From Acanthosepion pharaonis (Eukaryota; Mollusca; Cephalopoda; Sepiida; Sepiidae), in NCBI GenBank assembly GCA_903632075.3, contig CAHIKZ030003337.1, positions 567,501 to 631,500 on the forward strand: a stretch of DNA of 64,000 bases, written 5' to 3'. Below, one piece after another: positions 10,519 to 22,678 of the stretch (the first letter of the stretch is position 1; each line of letters starts with the position of its first letter). The notes under the pieces are model-generated. The model did not search any database, had not been told where the DNA came from, and worked only from the letters and a program-made list of their open reading frames with translations. A program made the position numbers and the translations under genes.

Positions 10519-10697
10519 CGGCTGATACCGGAGTGTGCTGTTGCTGTACAGAAAGTCAGCATCTCCATCGAGTTATGTATTCCTATACTGGTCCGTTCTC
10601 CTAGGGATGTGTCCAAGGTCAGTCTGTCCCTGACTACCGATAGTGTCTCCTTCGTGAGTACCTTGATGAACAAACTCACCACGTCGAGGCTCACCAT
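10519..10697 (-). pseudogene. PLE 2 reverse transcriptase, SLDVVSLF segment
   Basis: The frame reads MVSLDVVSLFIKVLTKETLS, then VVRDRLTLDTSLGERTS, then MEMLTFCT. The S-(F/L)-DV-x-SLFTxVP step carries the first catalytic Asp of the Penelope RT palm. Here the T and P are replaced (IKVL). Confidence 0.82.
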
Positions 10698-10699
10698 CT

Positions 10700-10860
10700 G
10701 GTTGGATTAGATAGGAGCATTATTTTCACGAAGCGGGCGGAGTTTCGAACATATGAAGGTAACTTTACTATTAATGGGTTAATTATATCTACAAGGAAGC
10801 TACTTAGAGAGTGGCACACGGAGCTTTGGCAGCTAACAATTGGCCTCAGCAGAATACTGT
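10700..10860 (-). pseudogene. PLE 2 reverse transcriptase, LRPIVS segment
   Basis: A minus-strand frame gives LLRPIVSC, then HSLSSFLVDIINPLIVKL, then SYVRNSARFVKIM. This is the LRPIVS...L...NPL...SYVxNSxxF order of Penelope RTs, between the KIHK box and the SLDVVSLF box. It is in a different frame from both neighbours, so there are two frameshifts. Confidence 0.82.
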
Positions 10861-10986
10861 TTTTTTGTGAATTTTGGGAAGACCGTATATGTGAAGTAGC
10901 TGCAACAACTGCCTGAATGTCTTCGGTGGGAAGTTATCCATGTTCTTGATTAGGATCTGCGACAGTTTTCGTTCTGTTTTCACTGT
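10846..10986 (-). pseudogene. PLE 2 reverse transcriptase, YGLPKIHK segment
   Basis: The minus-strand frame reads VKTERKLSQILIKNMDNFP, then IYGLPKIHKK. (P)xxYGLPKIHK is the most diagnostic N-terminal RT box of Penelope-like elements. Upstream of about 10986 the homology stops at the inverted terminal fragment. Confidence 0.85.
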
Positions 10987-11050
10987 TGGAATATGGCCAG
11001 AAAGACGGGGACAATTGTCCGAACAATTACAATAACTCGTCTCAGAAATA
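10987..11050 (+). repeat. Inverted 3' fragment of SINE B at the 5' truncation of PLE 2
   Basis: Plus strand: GGAATATGGCCAGAAAGACG, then GGGACAATTGTCCGAACAAT. This resembles the SINE B 3' end (AATATGGCG..., GAGGACAATAGTCCGAATGA). Orientation is opposite to the PLE, as in PLE 1. Confidence 0.6.
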
Positions 11051-11185
11051 TAGACAGATTTTTTTTTCCAAAAATGCCAAGTGAGGAATATCATGATGCT
11101 ATTTCTGACCTTAGGTCTCTGGTTGGGACCTGGAAAGAAATGAGTATTCACCATAAATCATATAAAATATTAATGAGATTTAAAT

Positions 11186-11330
11186 GTTAGTGATTTTTTT
11201 TTGTTTTGTTTTTGTTTGTTTGTGTTTTTGTTTGTTTGTGTTTTTGTTTGTTTTGTTTTTGTTTGATTTGTTTGTTTTTGTTTGTTTTTGTTTTTGTTTT
11301 GTTTGGCTTTTTTTTAGTTTTTTTTTGTGG
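11186..11330. repeat. (TTTG)n-like low-complexity tract
   Basis: T-rich DNA with regular G every 4-6 bases (TTTGTTTG steps), ending in a G run. The open frames in it on both strands are composition effects. Confidence 0.9.
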
Positions 11331-12581
11331 GGGGGTATTTGTGCATACAACAATACTCAAAAGAAATAATAGTAATAATATAATAGTAATAGGTTTGGAA
11401 AAATAATCCAATGGAAAACTGTCTATTTGCAAAAAAAAAAAAAAAAATGAAAGCAGGCTCTGGAAACTTGTGCATATTCCTCATATTAATCAATACTTTA
11501 TTTTAATTATTCGCATGTCAATTGATTTTATGATAGATGTTTTCATAATTTCATGAACCTTCCTCTTGAGTTTACTCCTTTATCTTCCAAATTTTCTATT
11601 TTATTTATCGATCAACAGATTTCATCTGCGTGTAAATTTAGCGGTTCCAGGCGCAGTAGATGGAATCCATGAGCCAAGGTCAAAGTTTCATTCACTTTCA
11701 CACTAATGTCCTTGCGAAAATCGTAAAACCTATTGTTCTCTCCATTCCCAGCTAGGGATTGGATTCTCTATCTTTGGCTGGTAGCGAGTTTAGCAGGAGA
11801 ATATCACTAAATAAAATAAACTTTGAAAAACGAAACGGTAAATCAATCCACTATATTTCCCAAGAAGGCATAGCAATTCACAGATAATAAAAACAGAATA
11901 TATGGAAAGTCAGAATCGCATCTATCGAAGGGGATATGGGAATAAAAATATTTTAGTTGGTGTTTTCACTTAGGGTTTTATTCCCTTTTTTTTTTCAGAT
12001 GAGTTATTGTTATTAATCAATGGATGATTCGATTCAGTATCGACATTAATAAAAAAAAAAACAGATTTCAATCAATTTTTTCTTTGACAATTTTCATGCG
12101 GATATTGCATCTCATAATTCTTGAATGTTATTGTCATTTTTCCTTTCATTTTTAACAACTGTAATTCAAGTTGAACAACTCACAGATCTCAACAGTGATC
12201 CATCAACATTTAAATTTCCTATTCAATGCGTCACGAATCTGACACTCAGGCGTACGAATTGCTTGAATTGGTATTGTGATGAAAGCTAGTGGAAAGTGAA
12301 TTATGGATTCACAAGTAAAAACAGCTCCATTGATATATTTTTGTATAGTTTTATATTTATCAGCCTCTTTTCATATACCGTTACCCTCGACCATAATACC
12401 AAAATAAAATAAAATGAGAAATGCTAACAAGTCATTAAACAGATTGCTGCTGCCGCATTTCATTAGTAACAAACTTAGTTCTGTGTTTTTCTATGTGTTG
12501 TGTCCCTTCCTGACTTTGGTGGTCATGACTCTCCATAATTTCCTGTTATAATTTCCTGTTGATTGTAGCTCTTAATAATTT
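11331..12581. other. No gene seen
   Basis: AT-rich DNA with an A run at about 11432. No domain, SINE head or tandem array seen. Confidence 0.4.
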
Positions 12582-15500
12582 TTGGTACTTTTTTCTTTGT
12601 TTTTTTCTCTTTGTTTTTTCTCTTTGTTTTTTCTCTCTCTTTGTGTTTTTATTCTCTCTTTGTGTTTTTTTCTGTCTCTTTGGGTTTTTTTTCTTGTTTT
12701 TTTTTCTCTTTGTTTTTTTCACTTTGTTTTTTTCTCTTTGTATTTTCTCTTTGTTCTTTCTCACTCTCTTTGTTCTTTTTCTCTCTTTGTTCTTTCTCTC
12801 TGATTCTTTGATTTTTTTCTTTTTCTCTTTTTTCTCTTTTTTTTCTCTTTGTTTTTTCTCTTTTTTTTTTCTCTCTTTTTTTTTTTTCTCTTTGTTTTTT
12901 TTTTTTTTGTTTTCTCTCTTTGTTTTTTCTCTCTTTGTTTTTTTTTTTCTTTTTTTTTTCTTGTTTTTTTCTTTTTTTCTCTTTTTTTCTCTTTTGTTTT
13001 TTCTCTTTGTTTTTTTCTCTTTGTTTTTTTTCTTTGTTTGTTTTTTCTCTTTGTTTTTTTCTCTTTGTTTTTCTTCTTTTTTTTTTTTCTTTTTTTTTCT
13101 CTTTTGTTTTTTTTTCTCTCTCTTTGTTTTTCTTTCTCTTTTCTTTGTTTTTTTTCTCTCTTTGTTTTTTTTTCTCTTTGTTTTTTTTTTTCTTTGTTTC
13201 TCTCTTTTTTTTTTTTCTTCTTTTTTTTTTCTCTTTTTTTTTTTTTCTCTTTGTTTTTTTTCTCTTTTTTTTTTTTTTTCTCTGTTTTGTTTTTTTCTTT
13301 TTTTTTTTTCTCTTTGTTTTTTTTCTCCTTTTTTTTTTTTTTTTCTTTCTTTTTTTTTTTTTTTTTTTTTTTTCTTTCTTTTTTTTTTCTCTCTTGTTTT
13401 TTTTCTCTTTGTTTTTTCTCTCTTTGTTTTTTTCTCTCTTTGTTTTTTTCTTTTTTTTTTTTCTCTTGGTTTTTTTTCTTTGTTTTTTCTCTCTCTTTTT
13501 TTTTTTTCTCTTTGTTTTTTTTTCTCTTTGTTTTTTCTCTCTTTTGTTTTTTTTTTTTTTCTCTTTGTTTTTTCTCTTGTTTTTTTTTTGTTTTTTTTTT
13601 TTTTTTCTCTCTTTGTTTTTTTTCTTTTTTTGCTTTTTGTTTTTTCTCTTTGTTTTTGCTTTTTGTTTTTTCTCTTTTTGTTTTTTCTCTTTGTTTTTTT
13701 TCTCTTTGTTTTTTCTTTTTTTTTTTTTCTCTCTTTGTTTTTTTTCTCTTTGTTTTTCTCTTTTTTTTTCTCTCTTTGTTTTTTTCTTGTTTTTTTTCTT
13801 TGTTTTTTCCCTTTTTTTTCTCTCTTTGTTTTTTTTCTCTTGTTTTTTTTTCTTTTGTTTTTTCTCTTTGTTTTGTTTTTTTCTCTTTTGTTTTTTTTCT
13901 GTTTGTTTTTTTCTCTCTTTTTTTCTCTTTTTTTTCTCTTGTTTTTTTTCTTTCTTTGTTTCTTTGTTTTTTCTCTCTTTGTTTTTTTCTCTTTGTTTTT
14001 TTTCTCTTGTTTTTTTCTCTCTTTTTTTTACCTTCTTTTGTTTTTTTCTCTGTTTTTTCTCTTTTTTTTCTCTTTGTTTTTTTCTCTCTTTGTTTTTCTC
14101 TCTCTTTTTTTTTTCTCTCTTGTTTTTTTTTGTTTTTCTCTCTCTTTTTTTTTTTTCTCTCTTTGTTTTTTCTCTCTTTGTTTTTTTATCTCTTTGTTTT
14201 TTTCTTCTCTTGTTTGTTTTTTTCTCCTTGTTTTTTTCTTTGTTTTCTCTTTTTTTTTTTTGTTTTTTTTTTTTTTTTCTCTCTTGTTTGTTTTTTTTTG
14301 TTCTTTTTCTCTCTCTCGTTTTTGTTTTTTTTCTTTTCTCTTTGTTTTTCTCTCTCTTTGTTTTTTCTCTCTCTTTTTTTTTTTTTCTCTTTGTTTTTTT
14401 CTCTCTTTGTTTTTTTTCTCTTTTGTTTTTTCTCTCTTTGTTTTTTCTCTTTGTTTTTTTTTCTCTCTTTTTTTTTCTCTCTCTTGTTTTTTTTCTCTTT
14501 TTTTTTTTTTTTTTCTCTTTGTTTTTTCTCTTTTGTTTTCTTGTTTTTTTTTCTTTGTTGTTTTTCTCTCTTTGTTTTTTCTTTGTTTTTTTTTTTTTTT
14601 TTCTCTCTTTTGTTTTTTTTCTCTCTTTGTTTTTTTTTTCTTTTTTTTTTTCTCTTTTTTTTTTCTCTCTTTGTTTTTCTTGTTTTTTTTTTGTTTTTTT
14701 GTTTTTTGTTTTTTTTCTCTCTCTTTGTTTTTTTCTCTCTTTGTTTTTTCTCTCTCTTTGTTTTTTTCTCTCTCTTTGTTTTTTTTTCTCTCTCTTTGTT
14801 TTTTTTTTTCTCTCTTTTTTTTTTTTCTCTTTTTTTTTTCTCTTTGTTTTTTTCTCTCTTTGTTTTTTTTTTCTCTTTGTTTTTTTTTCTCTTTGTTTGT
14901 TTTTTTTTCTCTTTGTTTTTTTCTCTCTTTGTTTTTTCTCTCTCTTTGTTTTTTTCTCTCTCTTTGTTTTTTTTTCTCTTTGTTTTTTTTCTCTCTTTGT
15001 TTTTTTTCTCTCTCTTTGTTTTTTTTTTTTCTCTTTGTTTTTTTCTCTCTTTGTTTTTTTTTCTCCCTTTTTTTTTTTTTCTCTTTTGTTTTTTTTCTCT
15101 CTTGTTTTTATTTTGTTTTCTCTCTTTGTTTTTTTTTTTTGTTTTTTTCTCTTTGTTTTTCTCTCTCTTGTTTTTTTTTTCTCTCTGTTTTTTTTTTTTT
15201 TTTTCTCTTTTGTTTTTCTCTTTGTTTTTTCTCTTTGTTTTTTTCTCTCTTTGTTTTTTTCTCTCTTTGTTTTTTTTCTCTCTTTTGTTTTTTTTTCTCT
15301 CTTTGTTTTTTTCTCTCTTTGTTTTTTCTCTTTGTTTTTTTCTCTCTTTTTTTTCTCTCTTTTTTTTTTTCTCTCTTTGTTTTTTTTCTCTCTTTTTTTT
15401 TCTCTCTCTTTGTTTTTTCTCTCTCTTTGTTTTTTTTCTCTCTTTGTTTTTTTCTCTCTTTGTTTTTTCTCTCTCTTTGTTTTTTTTCTCTCTTTTTTTC

Positions 15501-17500
15501 TCTCTCTTTTTTTTTCTCTCTCTTTGTTTGTTTTTTTTGTTTTTTTTTTCTCTCTCTTGTTTTTCTCTTTGTTTTTCTTTGTTTTTGGTTTTTTCTCTCT
15601 TTGTTTTTCTCTCTTGTTTTTTTTCTTTTTGTTTTTTGTTTTTTTCTCTTTTGTTTTTTCTCTTTTGTTTTTTTCTTGTTTTTTTTCTCTTTGTTTTTTT
15701 TCTCTCTTTGTTTTTTTTTTCTCTTTTGTTTTTTTTTCTCTTCTTTTGTTTTTTTCTCTTGTTTTTTCTCTTTTTTTTTTTCTCTCTTTTTTTTTTCTCT
15801 TTTTTTTTTTCTCTCTTTTGTTTTTTTTCTCTTTGTTTTTTTTCTCTTTGTTTTTTCTCTCTCTTGTTTTTTCTCTGTTTTTTGTTTTGTTTTTTTCTTT
15901 TGTTTTTTTTTTTCTCTTTTTGTTTTTTTCTTTCTTTTTGTTTTTTTTTTTCTCTCTTGTTTTTCTCTTTGTTTTTTTCTTGTTTTTTTTTTTTTTTTTT
16001 TTTTGTTCTTTGTTTTTTTTTTCTCTCTTTTTTTTTTTTCTCTTGTTTTTTTTCTTTGTTTTTTCTCTCTTTGTTTTTTCTTCTTTTTTTTTCTGTTTTT
16101 TTTCTTTTTTGTTGTTTTTTCTGTTTTTCTCTTTGTTTTTCTCTACATTTTTCTTTTTTTTTCTCTCTTTGTTTTTTCTCTCTCTCTTGTTTTTTTCTCT
16201 TTGTTTTTTCTCTTTGTTTTTTTCTCTTGTTTTTTTTTTTTTTTGTTTTTTTCTTTCTTTTTTTTCTCTTTGTTTTTTTTCTTTTTTTTTTTCTCTCTTT
16301 GTTTTTTTCTTTGTTTCTCTGTTTTGTTTTTCTTTCTCTTTGTTTTTCTCTTTCTTTTTTTTCTCTCTCTTTTTTTTTCTCCCTTTGTTTTTTCTCCTTT
16401 TGTTTTTTTTTCTCTTTTTTTTTTTTTCCTCCTTGTTTTTTTTTTTCTCTCTTGTTTTTTCTCTCTCTTTGTTTGTTTTTTCTTTGTTTTTTTTTTCTTT
16501 CTTTCTTTGTTTTTTTTTTTTCTCTTTGTTTTCTCTCTCTTTGTTTTTTTCTCTCTTTGTTTGTTTTTTTCTTTTGTTCTTTGTTTTTTCTCTTTGTTTT
16601 CTCTCTCTTTGTTTTTTCTCTTTGTTTGTTTTTCTCTCTTTGTTTTTTTTCTCTCTTTGTTTTTTCTTTGTTTTTTTTTTCTTCTTTTTTTTTTTGTTTT
16701 TTCTCTCTTTGTTTTTTTCTCTCTTTGTTTTTTTCTCTCTTTGTTTTTTCTCTCTCTTTGTTTTTTTTCTCTCTTTTTCTCTTTTTGTTTTTCTCTCTTT
16801 GTTTTTCTCTCTCTTTGTTTTTTTTCTCTCTCTTTGTTTTTTTCTCTCTTTGTTTTTTTCTCTCTTTGTTTTTTTTTTCTCTTTGTTTTTTCTCTCTCTT
16901 TGTTTTTTTTTTTTTTTTTTTTTTTCTTTGTTTTTTTGTTTTCTTTTTTTTGTTTTTTTCTTTCTTTGTTTTTTCTCTCTTTTTGTTTTTCTTTTTGTTT
17001 TCTCCTTGTTTTTGTTTTTTGTTTCTCTCTTTGTTTTTTCTCTCTCTTGTTTTTCTCTCTGTTTTTTTTTTTTTGTTTTTTTGTTTTTTTTTTCTCTCTT
17101 TGTTTTTTCTCTCTTTTGTTTTTTCTCTCTTGTTTTTTTTCTCTGTTTTTTTTTTTCTCTCTCTTTTTTTTCTCTTTGTTTTTTTTCTCTTTGTTTTGTT
17201 TTGTTTTTTCTCTTTGTTTTTTTTCTCTCATTTTTTTTTCTCTCTCTTTGTTTTTCTCTCTTTGTTTTTTTTTTTTGTTTTTCTCTTTTTTTTTTTCTCT
17301 TTTTTTTCTCTTTCTTGTTTTTTTTTCTCTCTCTTTTTTTTCTCTTTGTTTTTTTCTCATTGTTTTTCTCTCTGTTTGTTTTTCTCTCTTTGTTTTTTCT
17401 CTCTTTTTTTTCTCTTTTTTTGAATTTTGATCTCTTTTTTTTTTTTTTCTTTCTTTTTTTTTTTTATTTCTTTGTTTTTTTTTTTTTTTCTTAAAAAAAA
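12582..17500. repeat. Giant T/C/G minisatellite array, plus strand nearly free of A
   Basis: About 4.9 kb of a degenerate unit of about 14-17 bases, CTCTCTTTG followed by a run of T. Only a handful of A bases occur on the plus strand between about 12800 and 17400 (for example near 14030, 14187, 15108, 16144, 17230). All three plus frames stay open for more than 1500 codons because every stop codon needs A. The predicted peptides are F/L/S/C/V strings and are not proteins. Confidence 0.95.
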
Positions 17501-17990
17501 TAACTTCTTACCAAACAATGTTTATTTTTTTTAAAATTGTTTGTTTTTTTTTCTTTTTGTTCTGTTCTAAAATTTTTTATCTTTTTTTTTCATATTCACG
17601 TTTCTTTTTTTTAAAAGACGTTTTTTGTTTCTGATAGAATTTTCTCTTTGATTTTTCTCCCTTTTTTTTTATTCTTTCTGAAGGCTTTGTTTCTTTGTTT
17701 TTCAAGTATTTTTTTTTTCTTCTTTTTTTTCTCTGATTGTTTAGTTTTCTTTCCTTTTTTTTTTTTTGGATTTTCTTTTTTTTTTCTCTTTGTTTTTCCT
17801 CTCTTTTTCTTTTTTTATATTTTTATTTTTTTTGCTCTTTGTTTTTCTCTTTTAATTTGAAAATTTTTCTCAAAAATTGTTTTTATCTCTTTTTTTTTTC
17901 TTCTTTGTTTTTTCTCCCTTGTTTTTTTTTTTCTCTTTGTTTTTTTTTCTCTTTTGTTTGTTTTTTCTCTCTTGTAAAAAAACTTTATTT
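17501..17990. repeat. Decayed flank of the T-rich array
   Basis: The same TTTTTCTCTTTG words continue, but with A-containing interruptions and T runs. It looks like an older, mutated edge of the array. Confidence 0.7.
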
Positions 17991-19336
17991 TATATCTTTA
18001 TTAATAACAAATTTTAGAATATACTTATCATGATTTTTATTTAGTCTTTGATAATTTTTTGTTTTCTTTGACTTCAAAAAATAAAAAATGCTCCCAGTAA
18101 TTTAAATATACGAAAATCTTTCAATATACATTTAATTAAATCAACTTTTCGTTTTTTATTCAGACATGGAAATTTTCATTCATTCTGTTTTTATCACACT
18201 CAAAATTGCCAAATCGGTTTTGGGAAAACAAATAAAATTTCATTCACTAAAATAATAGTGAATGTAAAATTTATAAAACAAAAAAAAAAAATTTTGATAA
18301 TTTTGTCATGAAGATACTGAAAACTTAGTGTATTTTTGCAAATTATAAAATAAACATTTTGGGACCTACATGTTGCTCTTTTTTTTTTGTCTAAAACAGG
18401 TAAAGTCTTTGACACTTTGAAAAAGAGCACTGTTTTTTTTTCTTTGGACATACCAACGACAAAGCTCTTTTGTTTTTTTTAAATTTATTTTATATTTAAC
18501 ATTTCTGAAACACACCATGATTCTTTCCCAGCTTTTAATGTTCGCCTTGATTTTAAAATTTTTGTTTAATAAACTTTTACCGAGCAATGCAAAATCAATA
18601 AACCGATCATGGAGAACATTCAAACCTGGAGACATTTTTTATTCAAAAATTGTTTTTAGAAACAGTATGTGTTACTGGGGCCGGGTACCAATAATCAATA
18701 GAATCCATTTCTTTAATCAAAACCATTTTGTTTTTTTTCACACACAGAAACATATCCGACCAGTTACAACAAAAAGACGAATTGAGGAACCATGCTCGTC
18801 TTGTTTGAAGATGACGACGTTTTGATTGTTTCTTTGAATCGTTTGAGATTTTCCTTTAAGGAAAATACAGTAATGAGAAGGTCAAATAGGAAAAAAAATT
18901 CATCTTTTATTTTTTAATTCAATCTTTTTTTTTTCAAATATGTTTGCATCCCAAAAAGGGATCTAAGGAGTGTTTTGGGGTCCACCTTTTTCGGATTAAT
19001 GGTTTCGTCTTCTGCCATAAAATAGCCATTTTAGGCATAATTTCATTTCCTGTCGTACCTGTTTCGTGCCAGGTCGTCTGTAGTGTCGGTAGTTTTTATG
19101 GTGAAATAACCTCTTTTAGGGAAGTCAGTTACAAGCATTTAGACTCTAGGAAGTCTCTTCGAGACTGTATTTTATCTATCTGTATTTGCTACTTAACCTT
19201 GTTCCTGTGTTTTACTAACTGCATTACCTTGAAAAACTTAGTTTTTAAATACATTTAATTTCTTCTTGCCTTACTTGCGTTTGTCATTTATTGGATTGTT
19301 ATTTTTTCAGGATCCTGAACATATATGTTTTTTCTG

Positions 19337-19340
<4 letters not shown>

Positions 19341-19369
<29 letters not shown>
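19341..19369. repeat. (TA)n microsatellite
   Basis: Pure TA run. Confidence 0.95.
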
Positions 19370-19372
<3 letters not shown>

Positions 19373-19468
19373 GGTAAATATTTTTATATATATTTCTTTA
19401 ACCTCAAGCATATTTTTTCTCTGATTCTCTTTTTTCGCCTCTAATGGACTTCAATTTTTTTTTTTTAT

Positions 19469-19496
19469 GTTTCACGGTCTATCTCTGATATTGAGC
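19469..19496 (-). repeat. Remnant of the hammerhead-bearing repeat
   Basis: The 19 bases 19478-19496 are identical to 5572-5590, just beyond the ribozyme. Here they are joined directly to GTTTCACG (minus strand CGTGAAAC, the GAAAC box side). The CTGANGA box and stem I present at 5.5 kb are missing. Confidence 0.5.
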
Positions 19497-19532
19497 ACAG
19501 ATCGCATAAATTCTCACCCCTTGAATATATTT

Positions 19533-19536
<4 letters not shown>

Positions 19537-19586
<50 letters not shown>

Positions 19587-19598
19587 GTGTGTGTGTGT
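19537..19598. repeat. Compound (AT)n(GT)n microsatellite
   Basis: AT run then GT run. Confidence 0.95.
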
Positions 19599-21267
19599 CT
19601 GTTCATTTTTCTCTCATTTATCCACTCTCTGGTTTGAACAAATGAAAAAAACCAGACCTCAGGACTTTTGCGCACTTCTATATTATAATTATTTTTATTA
19701 TTTTTAATGACTACAACCAATTTCTTGCAGGGAATTTTTTTTTATCACTTTATCATAATATATGTCCCACAAACAATATTTGTCTGACTCTTTTGAGTTC
19801 AGGCTCAATAAAAAAGACTTACAAAGTATGGAATTCAAACAATTAATACATGTTACAGAAGGATAAAAGGAAGAAATAAAGTTGGCGTTTTGAACATTAT
19901 CATCATTCTTTGTTTTTGATGGTCTTTGTCTAACGGAACGTATTTCCTCCAAAAAGTCAAAAGAAAAAGTCTTCAAAGCGCCTTTCAAATATCCATCTAA
20001 CCTTGATTATCGTTGGGGCGCAATCCAGAAATAGTCTCCCCCACCCCTCAGACTGAAAAATTTATCCTAGCAACAGGAAATCTGATTGTTATGTATATTT
20101 CTAAATGTTGTACGCAATGCAATTGCGACCAGTTTTGTTATTATTGTTGTTGCTGTTGTTGTTGCAGGAATTAAAATTTTAACAAAGGGGCATGTTGTCT
20201 ATTGGTTTTCTTTGCAAGTGCCGTTTGTTTTTGCCGTGGTTTTTTATGTAAACAGTTAAAGGATGCTGAAATGCAAATTTATTGAGTTGATGCTGGTGAA
20301 TTTAATACTGAAACCTCAGAATCCTGTTTCGTCAGAACGTTTAATCAGATCTGGTATGATTGTCGATTTTTTGGAGTATGTTGTTGTCTCCGGTATTATT
20401 AAATCGAACTTGTAAATGCATTGCCTTTGCTAATCTTTGGAAATAAAAAAGCCAAAGTTGCAAAAATCAGAAGGGTTTTTTCAAAAAAGCCATGTGCAAG
20501 TTGGACTTTTTGGGATCAAGAGGTTGGGGATTGGGGACAAAAAACTCTAGTTTTCAACAAAGCCTCACCTGCTCAGTCATAGTTGCCATTTGTATAATCA
20601 CTGATGCGGATCAATTGCATGTTTTAACAATTTTCCTTGAACTAATTTGTAGGCCTTTAAAAAAAGAATAAAAATCCAGTAAGATGATTTGAAGGATTCT
20701 AAAATAGTTTTAAAGAATGTTGTTTGGGTTCTTTGTGATTATCTGGTACAATACTTTATTTTCACCATCTCAAACCAAACACTTAATTCAATCGATCGTT
20801 TATGAGGTTTCTAATTCCAGACAGTTAAAAATATTGTAAAATAGCATTCTTCTATATTATTTTTTAATTCTTTTTTTTTAAACATCTTCTATTTTCACAA
20901 CCATATTTTAACCTGTATCGTATTGAACTCATGACATAAAATTATTTGAAAGGCTTTTCGAAGAATATTTATATCCATTTTGAAATTGTTTGGATATTAG
21001 AATAATAATCGAAGGTGTTCAGAATACTTTGAAAAGCGTGGAAAAATAATAACGATCTTTTGGGATTATTCCTATATTTCCTTTTACATATCATCTTTTT
21101 TTTTTCTGTAAAATTTCAAAAATTAACGTCAAAACTTTCAGATGTATTTTTGAAATTCATTGATCGATACATTAATAAAGAAAATTTTGACAGAGACCTC
21201 CCTAGAAAAACATTTGGAGCTGAGTTTGCAGAAAACTTAACTAAATAGCAAGCTTCCCCGCCCATCT

Positions 21268-21281
21268 TTCTTTCTTTCTTT

Positions 21282-21317
<36 letters not shown>

Positions 21318-21320
21318 TTC
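21268..21320. repeat. (CTTT)n microsatellite
   Basis: Tetranucleotide CTTT run with two extra-T interruptions. Confidence 0.95.
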
Positions 21321-22678
21321 TACCACTCCCACTTCCTGGTTGAGCAATTATAAAAGTGAAAATGTCAAAAAAAATGCATATACCCTTATGGTAACAATGC
21401 GAAAAAAGAAGTCGTTATTAATAGCACAAAAAGTAGAACTTTTCAGAATTTTATCGCCATCCATGGATGATGATGGTGTTGAACAATCTTCTTATGTCTC
21501 TAAATTTAAAGAAGAGGAAAAGCAAGTTAAAATTTAAGGTTGAAAATGATGACCATAAACTATTGAAAAATATTTAAAAACACTACATACAGCAAAAAAT
21601 GAAGATCAAAGATTTTCCCAAATTTCGTGAATCTGACAATTAGATGAATGATATCAAATCTTGTAACACACGCTAAAAGTTTATGGAGGCAAAATGTAGT
21701 AAATCCATTGTTTACAAATGAAGTTGGCATTGAAGAGCCTTTTGTGCTGAACATTGACAATGATGCCCTTTTGTGCATTCTTTGGTGGTGGGTAAATTAT
21801 TGAAATGGCGTTAAATACATATATAATGAGGCGGTATTGAAATCAATGACACAATGAACAAGGTAAAAAATACCTATTTTTGATGTGGTGAAATGTCTGT
21901 AGTTAATTGGTGCTCTCTATTTTCGCCAATTGCAGCAGGAATGTGGCAGTGAGAATTAAAATTAGAAGTTAAAAGACATTTTATAACTCGAATTAAAACG
22001 GAAGAAAAACATAAAAATAAGCCGTCTTTATGGTGAAATCTTTCTTGTTCTGGCTATCGCCAGATATACGGGCAACCAAAAGAGTCTTGGCGACATTGAT
22101 ATACCATCTTCTTTAAGAGTTCACCATATTATTAAGTTCGTAAATTTTTTAAATATTTGTTTTTAGTTTTCTTTACCTTCTTTGGAAACTATTTTATGCT
22201 ACGAGGTGTAGCGCCATCTAATTTTCAGTGAGCGACAGATTTGCGTGCATCTAAACATTCTCTATTTCCATTTTCAGGTTTGCTTTTTTTTAATTTGAAG
22301 AAAACAATTGTTGTTTATTTTTCTGAAATAAATAAAATTTGTTCATTACTTATAGTCTTAATTGTCCCTTTATTTTATTTTTTCATTATATTACACCAGA
22401 TAAATTGCCTGGTCAGCGACTCAGTGCAACACTTTTTATCCAGGAAACGGTCTTAGGGCAGGAATATACAAAAGACTATATATGTAAATATTGTGTACAC
22501 TTTCTTGAAAATCTTTTTGTTCTAAAACCAAACATTGAAAATCCCCAAGGATTTCGGATATTTTCTTTTCTTCATTTTGATTTTTTCAAATGAGGTTGAG
22601 TTATTTTAAATAATCTTCTTTAGTAAAGAGTTAAATGTTTCATTGAAAATTTCATTTGTTAAAGACTATCATCTGGCA
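21321..22678. other. No gene seen
   Basis: AT-rich DNA. Open frames of 60-85 codons on both strands lack recognisable domains. Confidence 0.4.

Larger units (their letters stand above)
17991..21267. other. No gene seen; AT-rich
   Basis: Includes microsatellites at 19341-19369 and 19537-19598, and a short hammerhead-repeat remnant at 19469-19496. Open frames (for example minus 18366-18635, plus 18944-19258, minus 19704-19988) have no domain I recognise. Nothing else seen. Confidence 0.4.

Noticed and set aside
12559..17430. Three plus-strand open frames of 1524-1623 codons
   Set aside because: They exist because the strand has almost no A and hence no stop codons. Products are F/L/S/C/V strings that follow a short tandem unit.
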